Source of the DNA: Yersinia mollaretii ATCC 43969
Lineage (GTDB): Bacteria; Pseudomonadota; Gammaproteobacteria; Enterobacterales; Enterobacteriaceae
Direction: 5' to 3'
Assembly (NCBI RefSeq): GCF_013282725.1
Contig: NZ_CP054043.1
Coordinates: forward strand, 1,488,001 to 1,552,000
Length of the DNA stretch: 64,000 nucleotides
Position 1 is the stretch's first letter, and each line of letters starts with the position of its first letter. Positions 21,831 to 32,756 of this stretch are shown piece by piece. The notes under the pieces are model-generated. The model saw nothing but the letters and a program-made list of their open reading frames with translations. It searched no databases and was not told where the DNA came from. The position numbers and the translations under genes were made by a program.

Positions 21831-23129
21831 ATGGATATGGATACCACTAAAGTCAAAATAACAGGTTGGTTAACACGGATATTCAACCTCGTGTGGGGGC
21901 GGAGGCTCATGCTGCTGCTCAGTTTGTTACTGACGAGCACTGCGTCGCATGGCACAAAAGGAGGGCCGCCGGTCACACTGGCATTTCAAGATGCCCCAGT
22001 CTCCGTCGTATTGCAGGCGCTGGCCGACTATCAGCAACTGAACTTGGTGGTCGCCGCTGGGGTCAGTGGCAATATTAGCCTCCGACTGGTCGATGTCCCT
22101 TGGGAGCAGGCGCTGGCGATCATTTTGCGCATGGGTCACCTGAAAGCCGAGCGCGAAGGCGCTGTGATGATGGTGTTCACTGAACAAGACATTGAGGAGA
22201 GGCAACAGCGAGCTGAACAAAAAGCGGCGCCAGACTCTATGAGTAGTCTGACATTGGCTTTGCAACATGCGGATGCTGAGCACGTCGCAGAGAGTTTAGA
22301 GGAGGGGGGCTTGCTCTCTCCGTTGGGCAGTGTGGTGGCCGATAAACGCACGAATACATTACTCATTCGCGATACTCCCGCATCATTAGCAATATTGAAA
22401 GGCTGGCTGGCAGAGATGGATCTTCCCTTACAGCAAATCCAACTTGCCGCACACATCGTGACCATGAGCCGCGAAAATTTGCAGGAGTTGGGGGTGCGCT
22501 GGGGGATGGGAGAGCCGCCGCACACCACGTCGCTGAGAGTAAATGATTTTAATGTCAATTTACCGCTGGCAAATAGTGCTGTCAGTGCAGGATTTAATGT
22601 GGCGCGTATTGGTGGGCGGCTTTTGGAGCTTGAGCTGAGTGCATTAGAGCAAGAAAATCAGGTTGATATTATTGCCAGCCCGCGCCTGGTCGCCTCCCAT
22701 CAGCAAACTGCCAGTATCAAGCAAGGTTCTGATATTCCTTATACGGTATCGCGGGGGGAAAAAGGTGCTGCTTCTATTGAATTTAAAGAGGCGGTATTAG
22801 GCATGGAAGTCACCCCTAAAATACTGCGCAATGGCAAAATTACTCTAAACTTGAAAATTAGTCAGAATATGCCCGGAATGACCATTAAGCGTGGTGATAC
22901 TGAAGCTCTGCTAATAGATAAGCAGGAAATAAAAACCCAAATAACGGTAAATGATGGTGAAACTATTGTGCTGGGTGGCATATTCCAACAAAAAAATAGT
23001 CAGGCAGTTAATAAAGTGCCCATACTGGCCGATATTCCCTGGTTAGGGGCGCTGTTTAAACAAGATGCTCAGCAGCAAAATCGGCGAGAACTGGTGATTT
23101 TCATCACGCCGAGGCTAATCAGTGCTTGA
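21831..23129 (+). CDS. hofQ: HofQ, outer-membrane secretin for DNA uptake
   Basis: 432 residues, E. coli HofQ 412. The N-terminus has a positively charged region and a hydrophobic signal segment (about 27-40). N0/N1 domains follow (VTLAFQDAPVSVVLQALADY, then QLNLVVAAGVSGNISLRLVD), and the C-terminal secretin domain has EQENQVDIIASPRL and VPILADIPWLGALF near the end, both hallmarks of the superfamily. It should form the outer-membrane channel through which DNA passes. Last gene of hofMNOPQ. Confidence 0.92.
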   Translation: MDMDTTKVKITGWLTRIFNLVWGRRLMLLLSLLLTSTASHGTKGGPPVTLAFQDAPVSVVLQALADYQQLNLVVAAGVSGNISLRLVDVPWEQALAIILRMGHLKAEREGAVMMVFTEQDIEERQQRAEQKAAPDSMSSLTLALQHADAEHVAESLEEGGLLSPLGSVVADKRTNTLLIRDTPASLAILKGWLAEMDLPLQQIQLAAHIVTMSRENLQELGVRWGMGEPPHTTSLRVNDFNVNLPLANSAVSAGFNVARIGGRLLELELSALEQENQVDIIASPRLVASHQQTASIKQGSDIPYTVSRGEKGAASIEFKEAVLGMEVTPKILRNGKITLNLKISQNMPGMTIKRGDTEALLIDKQEIKTQITVNDGETIVLGGIFQQKNSQAVNKVPILADIPWLGALFKQDAQQQNRRELVIFITPRLISA

Positions 23130-23476
23130 GCCATATAAGGTGCTGTTTTATGAAAACGGGTCAATCTTGGTGACTTTCTACAACTTTTTGTGTGATAGAA
23201 GGCTTCTAAATTTGACGCTGCGCCAGATTTAGCTTACAAGGGTTACCGAATTGAGCGCCGAGGTTTTTAATAACGTTGATACGCCGATAAAAACGTATGG
23301 TTTCCCTCCCACGACGTGTACAACGATTTATTCGGTTGCCAAACTACCAGAAGTGCTGAGATAATTTTCCGTCTGATCTCGCACTATCGCTCATGAGGTT
23401 TCAGTTTAGGTCCCGCCGCTAATTTGATTGGCGGGGCGGGTTATCATTAACGAATAGTCTTAGTAATACCAAAAAC
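23130..23476. other. 347 bp intergenic region upstream of aroK
   Basis: No gene seen. It contains a candidate promoter (listed separately) and a GC-rich dyad, CCCGCC (23412-23417) with GGCGGG (23430-23435), without a U run, which could structure the aroK leader. Confidence 0.5.
23212..23240 (+). promoter_or_regulatory. candidate sigma-70 promoter for aroKB
   Basis: TTGACG (23212-23217) and TACAAG (23235-23240) are separated by 17 bp and lie about 240 bp before aroK, leaving a long leader. Confidence 0.5.
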
Positions 23477-23998
23477 ATGGCAGAGAAACGCAATATCTTT
23501 CTGGTTGGGCCTATGGGTGCCGGCAAAAGCACTATTGGTCGTCAGTTAGCTCAGCAACTCAATATGGAGTTTTTTGACTCCGATCAAGAAATTGAGCGAC
23601 GTACCGGAGCTGACGTGGGCTGGGTATTCGACGTGGAAGGCGAAGAAGGTTTCCGCGATCGCGAAGAAAAAGTTATTAATGAACTGACGGAAAAGCAAGG
23701 CATTGTTCTGGCAACCGGTGGTGGCTCTGTTAAATCCAGAGAAACCCGTAACCGTTTGTCAGCCCGTGGCGTTGTGGTGTACTTGGAAACCACGATCGAA
23801 AAGCAGTTAGCCCGTACACAGCGTGACAAAAAACGTCCGTTGTTGCAGGTTGATTCGCCTCCGCGTGAAGTGTTAGAAGCACTGGCAAAAGAACGTAATC
23901 CGTTGTACGAAGAAATTGCAGATGTCACCATCCGCACTGACGATCAAAGCGCGAAAGTTGTTGCTAACCAGATTATCAACATGCTGGAAAGTAACTGA
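23477..23998 (+). CDS. aroK: shikimate kinase I
   Basis: 173 residues, same as E. coli. Walker [10 protein letters not shown] at 11-19, substrate-binding DSD near 34-36 and R in FRDREE, and the GGG loop in LATGGGSV. It phosphorylates shikimate in chorismate synthesis. First gene of the aroK-aroB-damX-dam-rpe-gph-trpS cluster. Confidence 0.98.
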   Translation: MAEKRNIFLVGPMGAGKSTIGRQLAQQLNMEFFDSDQEIERRTGADVGWVFDVEGEEGFRDREEKVINELTEKQGIVLATGGGSVKSRETRNRLSARGVVVYLETTIEKQLARTQRDKKRPLLQVDSPPREVLEALAKERNPLYEEIADVTIRTDDQSAKVVANQIINMLESN

Positions 23999-24054
23999 TT
24001 TTAGCATTTTACTAATGCCTCCGGGCGTAAGTTAAGAAGGTTACTGAGCGCGAC

Positions 24055-25140
24055 ATGGAGAAGATTACTGTCACGTTAGGGGCGCGTAGCTACCCCATTA
24101 CGATTGCTGCTGGATTGTTCAATGATCCGGCTTCTTTTAAGCCGCTAAAGGCGGGTGATCAGGTCATGCTGGTCACCAACCAAACGCTGGCTCCACTCTA
24201 TCTGGACTCGCTCCGGGCAGTGCTGGAACAAAGCGGCATTAAAGTGGATCAGGTGATTTTACCTGATGGCGAGCAGTATAAATCTCTGAGCGTTCTGGAG
24301 CAGGTATTTTCTGCCCTTCTGGAAAAACCGCACGGTCGTGATACTACGCTTGTCGCCTTAGGTGGCGGTGTAGTAGGCGACCTGACCGGTTTTGCCGCAG
24401 CCTGCTACCAACGCGGTGTTCGCTTCATTCAAGTCCCTACTACCTTATTGTCTCAAGTGGACTCTTCTGTCGGTGGCAAAACCGCAGTGAATCACCCATT
24501 GGGCAAGAACATGATTGGTGCTTTCTACCAGCCGGCCTCGGTGGTGATTGACCTTGATTGCCTCAAAACTCTCCCTCCACGTGAGCTTGCTTCCGGGCTG
24601 GCTGAAGTGATCAAATACGGCATTATTCTTGATGCTGCTTTCTTTGATTGGCTAGAAGATAATATCGACGCACTACTCGCACTGGAGATGTCAGCATTAG
24701 CTTACTGCATCCGCCGTTGTTGCGAATTAAAAGCTGATGTTGTTGCAGCCGATGAACGCGAAGAGAGCGGGATGCGTGCTTTACTTAATTTGGGTCATAC
24801 TTATGGTCATGCCATAGAGGCTGAAATGGGGTATGGCGTCTGGCTACACGGAGAAGCTGTTGCTGCCGGTATGATGATGGCGGCGCAAACCTCCCGTCGA
24901 TTGGGCCAATTCTCAGCGAGCGATGTTGAGCGTATTAAAAAACTACTTTTACGTGCCGGTCTGCCTGTCTGCGGGCCGCAGGAAATGACACCTGAGTCCT
25001 ATCTGCCGCATATGATGCGAGATAAAAAAGTGCTGGCAGGCGAGCTTCGTCTGGTGCTGCCAACCGCGATCGGTCAATCAGAAATCCGTAGCGGTATTGC
25101 ACTCGACATGGTGTTGGCGTCGATCGCTGATTGCCAGTAA
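24055..25140 (+). CDS. aroB: 3-dehydroquinate synthase
   Basis: 361 residues. NAD-binding [13 protein letters not shown] and the [15 protein letters not shown] segment are conserved. Zinc ligands are in [13 protein letters not shown] (E), [11 protein letters not shown] (H) and [11 protein letters not shown] (H). It cyclises DAHP to 3-dehydroquinate, step 2 of the shikimate pathway. It follows aroK by 56 bp. Confidence 0.98.
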   Translation: MEKITVTLGARSYPITIAAGLFNDPASFKPLKAGDQVMLVTNQTLAPLYLDSLRAVLEQSGIKVDQVILPDGEQYKSLSVLEQVFSALLEKPHGRDTTLVALGGGVVGDLTGFAAACYQRGVRFIQVPTTLLSQVDSSVGGKTAVNHPLGKNMIGAFYQPASVVIDLDCLKTLPPRELASGLAEVIKYGIILDAAFFDWLEDNIDALLALEMSALAYCIRRCCELKADVVAADEREESGMRALLNLGHTYGHAIEAEMGYGVWLHGEAVAAGMMMAAQTSRRLGQFSASDVERIKKLLLRAGLPVCGPQEMTPESYLPHMMRDKKVLAGELRLVLPTAIGQSEIRSGIALDMVLASIADCQ

Positions 25141-25336
25141 TAGGAAATGGCATAAGTACCAAATGCATAAATTCTATATTCATAAGATCTATGCTCATAA
25201 GCTCTATGATGTTGTATCATAAGAACATCATATTCCTTTGCTGCGGGCGGTTTAGCCTGTTTGCAGTCAGTAAGTTCAATCAGCCGGATCGCAGTGATAA
25301 ACGCGGTAGGCTTTTGCCTCTAGTTGGAGGGTTTAG

Positions 25337-26341
25337 ATGGATGATTTAAAGCCGGAAGACGATCTGAAACCAGATAGCAGTGACCGTCGTCCTACACGCG
25401 CACGTAAGTCCTCTGCGGGGCCGAAGCTGGCTGTCTCACGTCAACATATGATGATTGGTATCGGCATTTTAGTGCTGCTATTGATTATTATAGCCATCGG
25501 TTCAGCCCTGAAAGCGCCGACAGAGCATGAAGCATCTCAACAGAATCCCAATGTTGATGCCGCGAGAAATATCAATCTGTCTGATTCATCTTCGCTCACC
25601 AGTGGCAATAATGCACAACCGGGTGTGGTGAACAATGCCAGCGATAGCCATGATGCTAATGGCGTGAAGAACACGGCTCAGCCGCAAGATATCAGTGCAC
25701 CGCCGATTTCGCCGACACCAACCGAAGCTACAGCACAACCTTCAGCGAACAGCCCGACTCAACGTGTCGAGTTACCGGGCAATATGTCTGATGCGCTCTC
25801 CCAGACTCAGGGGCAAGTCGATACGTTGTCTCAGAATATGAATGACGGGCAGACCTCAACCTTGCCGACAGCACCGGCAACGGTTTCTGGCGCAAAAGGG
25901 GCGAAAGCACCTGTGACGGGTGAAAGCATTACTCATCCATCACAGAAGCCGGGCACGGTAGTGACTAAATCGCCATCTACCAGCCATAAAAAGCCGACAA
26001 CGGCGGTCTCTCCGGCAGCCTCTGCGGTACCTGCTAAATCAGGTTCGGCGAATGGCAGCAGTAGTGCGTTGAAAAATGCACCAAGCAGCCACTTCACGCT
26101 ACAGCTGAGCAGTGCATCTCGCTCAGACACGCTGAATGCCTATGCCAAGCAGCAAAAATTATCTGACTATCATGTCTATGAAACTAAACGTGATGGCAAG
26201 CCTTGGTACATTTTAGTGAGTGGTAACTATGCCTCTTCTGCTGACGCAAAAAGGGCAATCACGACACTACCAGCCGATGTTCAGGCGAAAAAACCGTGGG
26301 TTAAACCTGTACAACAAGTACAGCAAGACCTTAAAAAATAA
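25337..26341 (+). CDS. damX: cell division protein DamX, SPOR domain
   Basis: 334 residues, shorter than E. coli DamX (428) because the acidic cytoplasmic part and the Pro/Thr-rich linker are reduced. A cytoplasmic N-terminus (about 1-35) is followed by TM MIGIGILVLLLIIIAI (about 37-53), a long low-complexity periplasmic linker rich in S/P/A/Q/T, and a C-terminal SPOR domain (about 253-330: SSHFTLQLSSAS, KPWYILVSGNY, LPADVQAKKPWV). The SPOR domain binds denuded septal glycan. A GGAGG ribosome site is 6 bp upstream. Confidence 0.95.
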   Translation: MDDLKPEDDLKPDSSDRRPTRARKSSAGPKLAVSRQHMMIGIGILVLLLIIIAIGSALKAPTEHEASQQNPNVDAARNINLSDSSSLTSGNNAQPGVVNNASDSHDANGVKNTAQPQDISAPPISPTPTEATAQPSANSPTQRVELPGNMSDALSQTQGQVDTLSQNMNDGQTSTLPTAPATVSGAKGAKAPVTGESITHPSQKPGTVVTKSPSTSHKKPTTAVSPAASAVPAKSGSANGSSSALKNAPSSHFTLQLSSASRSDTLNAYAKQQKLSDYHVYETKRDGKPWYILVSGNYASSADAKRAITTLPADVQAKKPWVKPVQQVQQDLKK

Positions 26342-26424
26342 ATCATTCTTATTTGTGCGCTGATGTGCTGTTTGAAACAGAGTACAATCTGCGGCTCTGA
26401 ATTATTAAGTAGCTAACTGACGGC

Positions 26425-27237
26425 ATGAAGAAAAACCGCGCTTTTCTAAAATGGGCTGGTGGGAAATATCCGCTGGTTGATGACATTCGACGCCATCTTC
26501 CAGCGGGAGACTGCTTGATAGAGCCATTCGTCGGTGCGGGGTCGGTGTTTCTTAACACTGAGTATGAGTCTTACATACTGGCCGATATCAACAGTGACCT
26601 CATCAACCTCTACAATATCGTGAAGGAGCGCACTGATGACTTTGTGCGCGACGCTCGGGTATTATTCACGGGTGATTTCAATAATTCCGAAAGTTTTTAC
26701 CTTCTGCGTCATGAGTTTAACTCTAGTAACGACACCTATCGCCGGGCATTACTGTTTCTCTATCTGAATCGTCATTGTTATAACGGTCTGTGCCGTTATA
26801 ATTTGAGCGGTGAATTCAATGTGCCTTTTGGTCGTTACAAAAAACCTTACTTCCCGGAAGCTGAGCTATATTGGTTTGCTGAAAAGTCGCAACATGCTGT
26901 ATTTGTTTGTGAGCACTATCAGGAAACGCTATTAAAAGCCGTGCACGGTGCCGTGGTTTACTGCGATCCTCCGTATGCGCCGCTCTCTGCGACCGCCAAT
27001 TTTACGGCATATCACACCAACAATTTTGGTATTGCGGATCAACAGAATTTGGCGCGTCTGGCTTACCAGCTTTCGGCCGAAAGCCAGATTCCGGTTCTGA
27101 TCTCTAACCACGATACAGAACTGACGCGTGACTGGTATCATCAGGCGTCACTGCATGTCGTGAAAGCGCGCCGTACTATCAGCCGTAATATCCTAGGCCG
27201 TAGTAAAGTGAACGAGCTTTTGGCGCTGTATAGCTGA
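26425..27237 (+). CDS. dam: DNA adenine methylase Dam (GATC)
   Basis: 270 residues. The AdoMet pocket starts with KWAGGKYPL (9-17) and EPFVGAGSVF (33-42); the catalytic motif IV is DPPY at 181-184. Dam methylates N6 of adenine in GATC for mismatch repair strand choice, replication timing and gene control. In Yersinia Dam levels influence virulence gene expression. It follows damX by 83 bp. Confidence 0.98.
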   Translation: MKKNRAFLKWAGGKYPLVDDIRRHLPAGDCLIEPFVGAGSVFLNTEYESYILADINSDLINLYNIVKERTDDFVRDARVLFTGDFNNSESFYLLRHEFNSSNDTYRRALLFLYLNRHCYNGLCRYNLSGEFNVPFGRYKKPYFPEAELYWFAEKSQHAVFVCEHYQETLLKAVHGAVVYCDPPYAPLSATANFTAYHTNNFGIADQQNLARLAYQLSAESQIPVLISNHDTELTRDWYHQASLHVVKARRTISRNILGRSKVNELLALYS

Positions 27238-27365
27238 GCGGAAACTTCTGCTCGGTAAAGATTCCAACCCAGTGGTTTATGAAACAGCAGCCTGATCCTT
27301 ATGTAGAGGGTGAGATCTGCTCAATGGATGCTTCATAAAACAAAGAGATACGTTTGGAGACGCGG

Positions 27366-28035
27366 ATGAAAAAGTTTTTAATTGCCCCATCTATTCTGTC
27401 AGCAGATTTTGCCCGTTTGGGTGAGGATACCGCCAAGGTACTCGCCGCTGGTGCTGATATTGTGCATTTTGATGTGATGGACAATCATTACGTTCCTAAT
27501 CTGACCATCGGGCCGATGGTGTGTCAGGCGCTGCGTGACTACGGTATTACTGCGCCAATTGATGTGCATCTGATGGTGAAGCCGGTTGACCGTATCGTCC
27601 CGGATTTCGCCAAGGCCGGTGCCACCTATATCTCATTCCATCCTGAAGCCTCAGAGCATGTTGACCGCACACTGCAACTCATCAAAGAGAGTGGCTGTAA
27701 GGCGGGTCTGGTGTTCAACCCAGCCACGTCCCTGAGCTACCTTGATTATGTGATGGATAAGTTGGATGTCATTCTGCTGATGTCGGTCAACCCCGGTTTT
27801 GGCGGGCAATCATTTATCCCCGAGACACTGAACAAGCTGCGGCAGGTGCGTAAGCTTATCGATGACAGCGGTTATGACATCCGTCTGGAAGTGGATGGCG
27901 GGGTGAAAGTGGATAACATTCGCCAGATAGCCGCTGCGGGTGCCGATATGTTTGTTGCCGGTTCGGCTATTTTCAGTCAACCGGATTATGCTGCGGTCAT
28001 TGATGCGATGCGCAGTGAACTGGCGATGTCGGCCC

Positions 28036-28043
<8 letters not shown>
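27366..28043 (+). CDS. rpe: ribulose-phosphate 3-epimerase
   Basis: 225 residues from the ATG at 27366, which has GGAG 7 bp upstream; an in-frame TTG 12 bp upstream precedes that site and is rejected. TIM-barrel motifs: [22 protein letters not shown] (metal ligands H and D), [22 protein letters not shown]. It interconverts ribulose-5-P and xylulose-5-P in the pentose phosphate pathway. Its end overlaps gph by 8 bp. Confidence 0.97.
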
Positions 28044-29776
<1,733 letters not shown>

Positions 29777-29797
29777 GTAATGACATAGCAATATCGA

Positions 29798-29904
29798 GGT
29801 GGAGAGGATAAGCAGAAGAGTAAAGCGTCCGCGCCAGGACGGCGCGGCTCGAGCCCCCATGGAAGGGTTTACGGCGTCTTTACGATCTGCTTGTTTTCTC
29901 CACC
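29798..29904. repeat. 107 bp imperfect palindrome between trpS and cysG, possible repeat-family member
   Basis: GGTGGAGA at 29798-29805 is inverted as TCTCCACC at 29897-29904. Inside, AGCAGA/TCTGCT and GTAAAG/CTTTAC pair at matching distances, and a central GCGCC/GGCGC hairpin sits near 29831-29845. It fills the gap between convergent trpS and cysG and may act as a terminator or be a miniature palindromic repeat. Confidence 0.6.
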
Positions 29905-29942
29905 GGTAATCGACCACTTTCCCCCTTCTGCGTCAACTCAGC

Positions 29943-31355
29943 TCAACCCACCTTTTCGACTTGCTCCGCCACTTTGCCGTGCTCGGCGCTGGAAAACCAA
30001 TTCAGTTTTTCACGTAAGCTGACCACGCTGCCGACAATGATCAGGCTGGGGCTGCTGACCTGCTGGGAAAGGAGCGCTAACTGACTCAGTTCGCCACTGA
30101 CCACTCGCTGATGCCGCGAGGTGCCATTTTCCACCAGTGCCACCGGTGTTGTGGCAGACATGCCGTGTCGAATCAGTTGCTGCTGGATCTCTCCGGCTTG
30201 CGACAACCCCATATAGAACACCAGTGTTTGTTTCTCCGCCGCCAAATTAGCCCAATCCAATTGACTCTCTTTCTTGGCATGGCCGGTAATTAGCCGCACA
30301 CTTTGCGCATGATCACGATGGGTCAAGGGGATGCCGCTATAGGCAGAACAGCCCGACGCGGCCGTAATCCCCGGCACCACTGAGAAAGGAATGCCGTGTT
30401 CGGCCAGTGTTTCTAGCTCTTCGCCGCCACGGCCAAAAATAAACGGGTCGCCGCCTTTCAACCGCACCACCCGCTTGCCTTGCTGTGCTTGCTGCAACAG
30501 GATTTGATTAATTTGATCCTGCGGAACACTGTGATGACCCGACTGTTTGCCGACAAAAATTCGCTCGGCATCGCGCCGCACCAGATTCATCACCTCATCG
30601 GAGACTAACCGGTCATACACCACCACATCGGCTTGCTGAATCTGCTGCAAACCTTTTAAGGTCAGCAAACCCGCATCGCCCGGCCCTGCGCCCACTAACA
30701 CCACTTCACCGCGATCAGAGAGCGGCGCATTGAACAACTGCTCAATGTGTTGCTCGGCTTGGACCTGATCGTCATTCGCCAGAGATTGCGCCAAACGATC
30801 GTGGGTCAGCAGCTTCTCCCAAAAACGGCGGCGATTGGGCATAGCGGCAAAATGTTGCTTCACCCGCTGGCGTAAATTTCCCGCCAACTGGGCCAGTTGC
30901 CCCAAATGCAGTGGCAGCATGGCTTCGAGTTTTTCCCGCAGTAGCCGTGCCAGTACCGGCGCTTTACCGCCAGAGGAGATAGCTATCATGATGGGTGAGC
31001 GGTCAATGATTGATGGCATGATAAAACTGGTGCGCTTCGGATCATCCACCACATTGCAGAACACGCGCTGTTGGTTGGCACTTTGATAGACCAACGCATT
31101 GACTGCCACCTGATCGGTTGCCGCAATCACCAACCACTTCTCTGCCAGCAGCTCGGGAACAAATTCGCTGCTCACTAAAGAGAGCCGCCCTTGCTCGGCC
31201 CAATCGTGAAATTGTGGCGTAAATTCGCAGGCGTTGACCGTGACGATAGCCCCCGCCTCCAGCAGCAAGCGGGCTTTGCGTTCGGCCACTTCACCACCAC
31301 CGACCAGCAGGCAGGCTTTGTTTTGCAGTTGGCAGAAAATCGGGAAGTAGTCCAT
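29943..31355 (-). CDS. cysG: siroheme synthase (methyltransferase, dehydrogenase, ferrochelatase)
   Basis: 470 residues from the ATG at 31355, which has AAGGA 8 bp upstream; a TTG two codons earlier is rejected. The N-terminal CysG-B part has the NAD site [15 protein letters not shown] and SGGKAP with the conserved serine. The C-terminal CysG-A uroporphyrinogen III methyltransferase starts [18 protein letters not shown], with [17 protein letters not shown] and VVPGITAA. It makes siroheme for nitrite and sulfite reductases. Fourth gene of nirBDC-cysG. Confidence 0.98.
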   Translation of the reverse strand: MDYFPIFCQLQNKACLLVGGGEVAERKARLLLEAGAIVTVNACEFTPQFHDWAEQGRLSLVSSEFVPELLAEKWLVIAATDQVAVNALVYQSANQQRVFCNVVDDPKRTSFIMPSIIDRSPIMIAISSGGKAPVLARLLREKLEAMLPLHLGQLAQLAGNLRQRVKQHFAAMPNRRRFWEKLLTHDRLAQSLANDDQVQAEQHIEQLFNAPLSDRGEVVLVGAGPGDAGLLTLKGLQQIQQADVVVYDRLVSDEVMNLVRRDAERIFVGKQSGHHSVPQDQINQILLQQAQQGKRVVRLKGGDPFIFGRGGEELETLAEHGIPFSVVPGITAASGCSAYSGIPLTHRDHAQSVRLITGHAKKESQLDWANLAAEKQTLVFYMGLSQAGEIQQQLIRHGMSATTPVALVENGTSRHQRVVSGELSQLALLSQQVSSPSLIIVGSVVSLREKLNWFSSAEHGKVAEQVEKVG

Positions 31356-31392
31356 CGGCAATCCTTCAGATTAAGGGAGCAGAGTGATAAAG

Positions 31393-31410
31393 CCCGCCTT
31401 TGCAGGCGGG
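31393..31410 (-). terminator. hairpin between nirC and cysG, possible partial terminator
   Basis: CCCGCCT (31393-31399) pairs with AGGCGGG (31404-31410) around a 4 nt loop. On the minus strand it is followed by CTTTATC, so it could attenuate read-through from nirC into cysG. Confidence 0.45.
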
Positions 31411-31427
31411 ATAAGGCGGGTAAACAG

Positions 31428-32234
31428 TTACTCTTTCACCGCGTGTGGTGCGCTGATGGCCGCAGGTTGCGGGCGCTGCTCGCGTGGCGTGGCATACCAG
31501 TAGCCCAGCCCCATAAAGACGGCACCCGACAAGGTGTTACCCAGTGTGACCCACAACAGGTTGTGACCAATGCCGCTCAGGGTATAAGCCTCGCTGTGAT
31601 GACCAAACCATGACAGTGCGAACAGGGTCATGTTGGCCACTGAGTGCTCATAGCCAGAAGCAATAAAGGCCAGTAAACACCACCAGATAGCGATAAATTT
31701 CGCCGCGCCTTCGACGCGGATTGCCATCCAGATCGCCAGACAAACCAGCCAGTTACATAATACACCCTTGAAGAATAAGGTCATAGCGGGCGCGGAGGTT
31801 TTTGCCAGCGCGGCGGTGTGTACCAAGCTGGTATCCACGGTAAGCAAGCTGCCGCCGCCGTAGTAATAGAGCAGGGCGACAAATACCGAACCCAGCAGAT
31901 TCCCCAACCAGGTTTGTGGCAATACCGCCCACATTTGGCTGGATTTGATGGTGCCCGCTTTCACGCCGAAGGTCAGGAACATGGTGTGACCGGTGAACAG
32001 CTCAGAACCGGCGATAATCACCAAGGTCAGCGCCAGACCAAAGGTGGCCCCCATGACCAGCGGACGGTAAGCTGGGTCGATCAGGTTACCTAGGGTGAAA
32101 ATCAGAATAATGCCAAGGCCAACATAGGCACCGGCCATGGCTGAACCAATCCAGAAACCCAGCGGGCTGTCTTTGGCCAGTTTGACGATGCGTGCCGCGT
32201 TAGCCGCGCATTTGTTAATCGTATCTGTGTACAT
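31428..32234 (-). CDS. nirC: nitrite transporter NirC (FNT family)
   Basis: 268 residues from the ATG at 32234, matching the E. coli start MFTDTINKCAANAA; an upstream in-frame extension of 4 residues is not conserved. Six TM helices of the formate/nitrite transporter fold, with GSAMAGAYVGLGI, GSELFTGHTMFL and CNWLVCLAIW conserved; the central histidine lies in the NHxxxN-like segment AYTLSGIGHNLLWV. It imports or exports nitrite at the inner membrane for NirBD. Confidence 0.97.
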   Translation of the reverse strand: MYTDTINKCAANAARIVKLAKDSPLGFWIGSAMAGAYVGLGIILIFTLGNLIDPAYRPLVMGATFGLALTLVIIAGSELFTGHTMFLTFGVKAGTIKSSQMWAVLPQTWLGNLLGSVFVALLYYYGGGSLLTVDTSLVHTAALAKTSAPAMTLFFKGVLCNWLVCLAIWMAIRVEGAAKFIAIWWCLLAFIASGYEHSVANMTLFALSWFGHHSEAYTLSGIGHNLLWVTLGNTLSGAVFMGLGYWYATPREQRPQPAAISAPHAVKE

Positions 32235-32237
32235 TTT

Positions 32238-32385
32238 TAATCCCAATCCCCTCGCTCTTGTCGCTGCAGCGGTGTTCGCTGCTCTCGCTAACCCGAATCA
32301 CTTACTGCCGTTGATCTCAAAATAAATAAGCTCATCGGGATTAACTCGTTGGCTGCCTTGCTGCAACGCCAATATCTTTGGGGAT
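32238..32385. repeat. degenerate ERIC-like element between nirD and nirC
   Basis: The segment retains GCTGCAG, CCCGAATCACTTACT, TAAGCTC and CTGCCTTGCTGCAACG in ERIC order, with an AT-rich insertion in the centre and worn ends. It lies inside the nirBDC operon leader to nirC, so it would be transcribed. Confidence 0.6.
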
Positions 32386-32426
32386 GATTTAGTGTTGTTT
32401 TGTCGGTAGGGTCGGTTACCCGCTAT

Positions 32427-32756
32427 TTAACACGCTTTGACTTGTACGATGCCCTCACGGACTCGCGCGTCATAATGGGTCACCGAGCGCGTTTCATCTT
32501 CCAGACAGTAGCCATCATGCAGGCGAAAGTGCTGTTTTTTCAGGGGGCTGGCGACCCACAGATCACCTTGATGCTCGGCAATCAATCCTCGCGACAGCAC
32601 ACTGGCTTGCGCAAAGGGATCGATGTTGCTGATGGCGAAAACCTGCTCGTCAGAGTAAGGACGGAAAACCGCGATGTGATGTTCGCCGATCAGGCCGCAC
32701 ACGCCGCTGCCGGGCAAAATATCGTCTAACTGGCAAAGGGGGATCCACTGGCTCAT
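32427..32756 (-). CDS. nirD: nitrite reductase (NADH) small subunit
   Basis: 109 residues. A Rieske-like beta fold without the Cys/His iron-sulfur ligands, as in other NirD proteins (WIPLCQLDDILPG, VFAISNIDPFAQASVLSRG). It supports NirB in cytoplasmic NADH-dependent reduction of nitrite to ammonium. ATG overlaps the nirB stop by 4 bp (ATGA). Confidence 0.97.
   Translation of the reverse strand: MSQWIPLCQLDDILPGSGVCGLIGEHHIAVFRPYSDEQVFAISNIDPFAQASVLSRGLIAEHQGDLWVASPLKKQHFRLHDGYCLEDETRSVTHYDARVREGIVQVKAC

Noticed and set aside
27940..28035. Extended gph start inside rpe
   Set aside because: No family similarity in the extension and no ribosome site; ATG 28036 matches E. coli gph.
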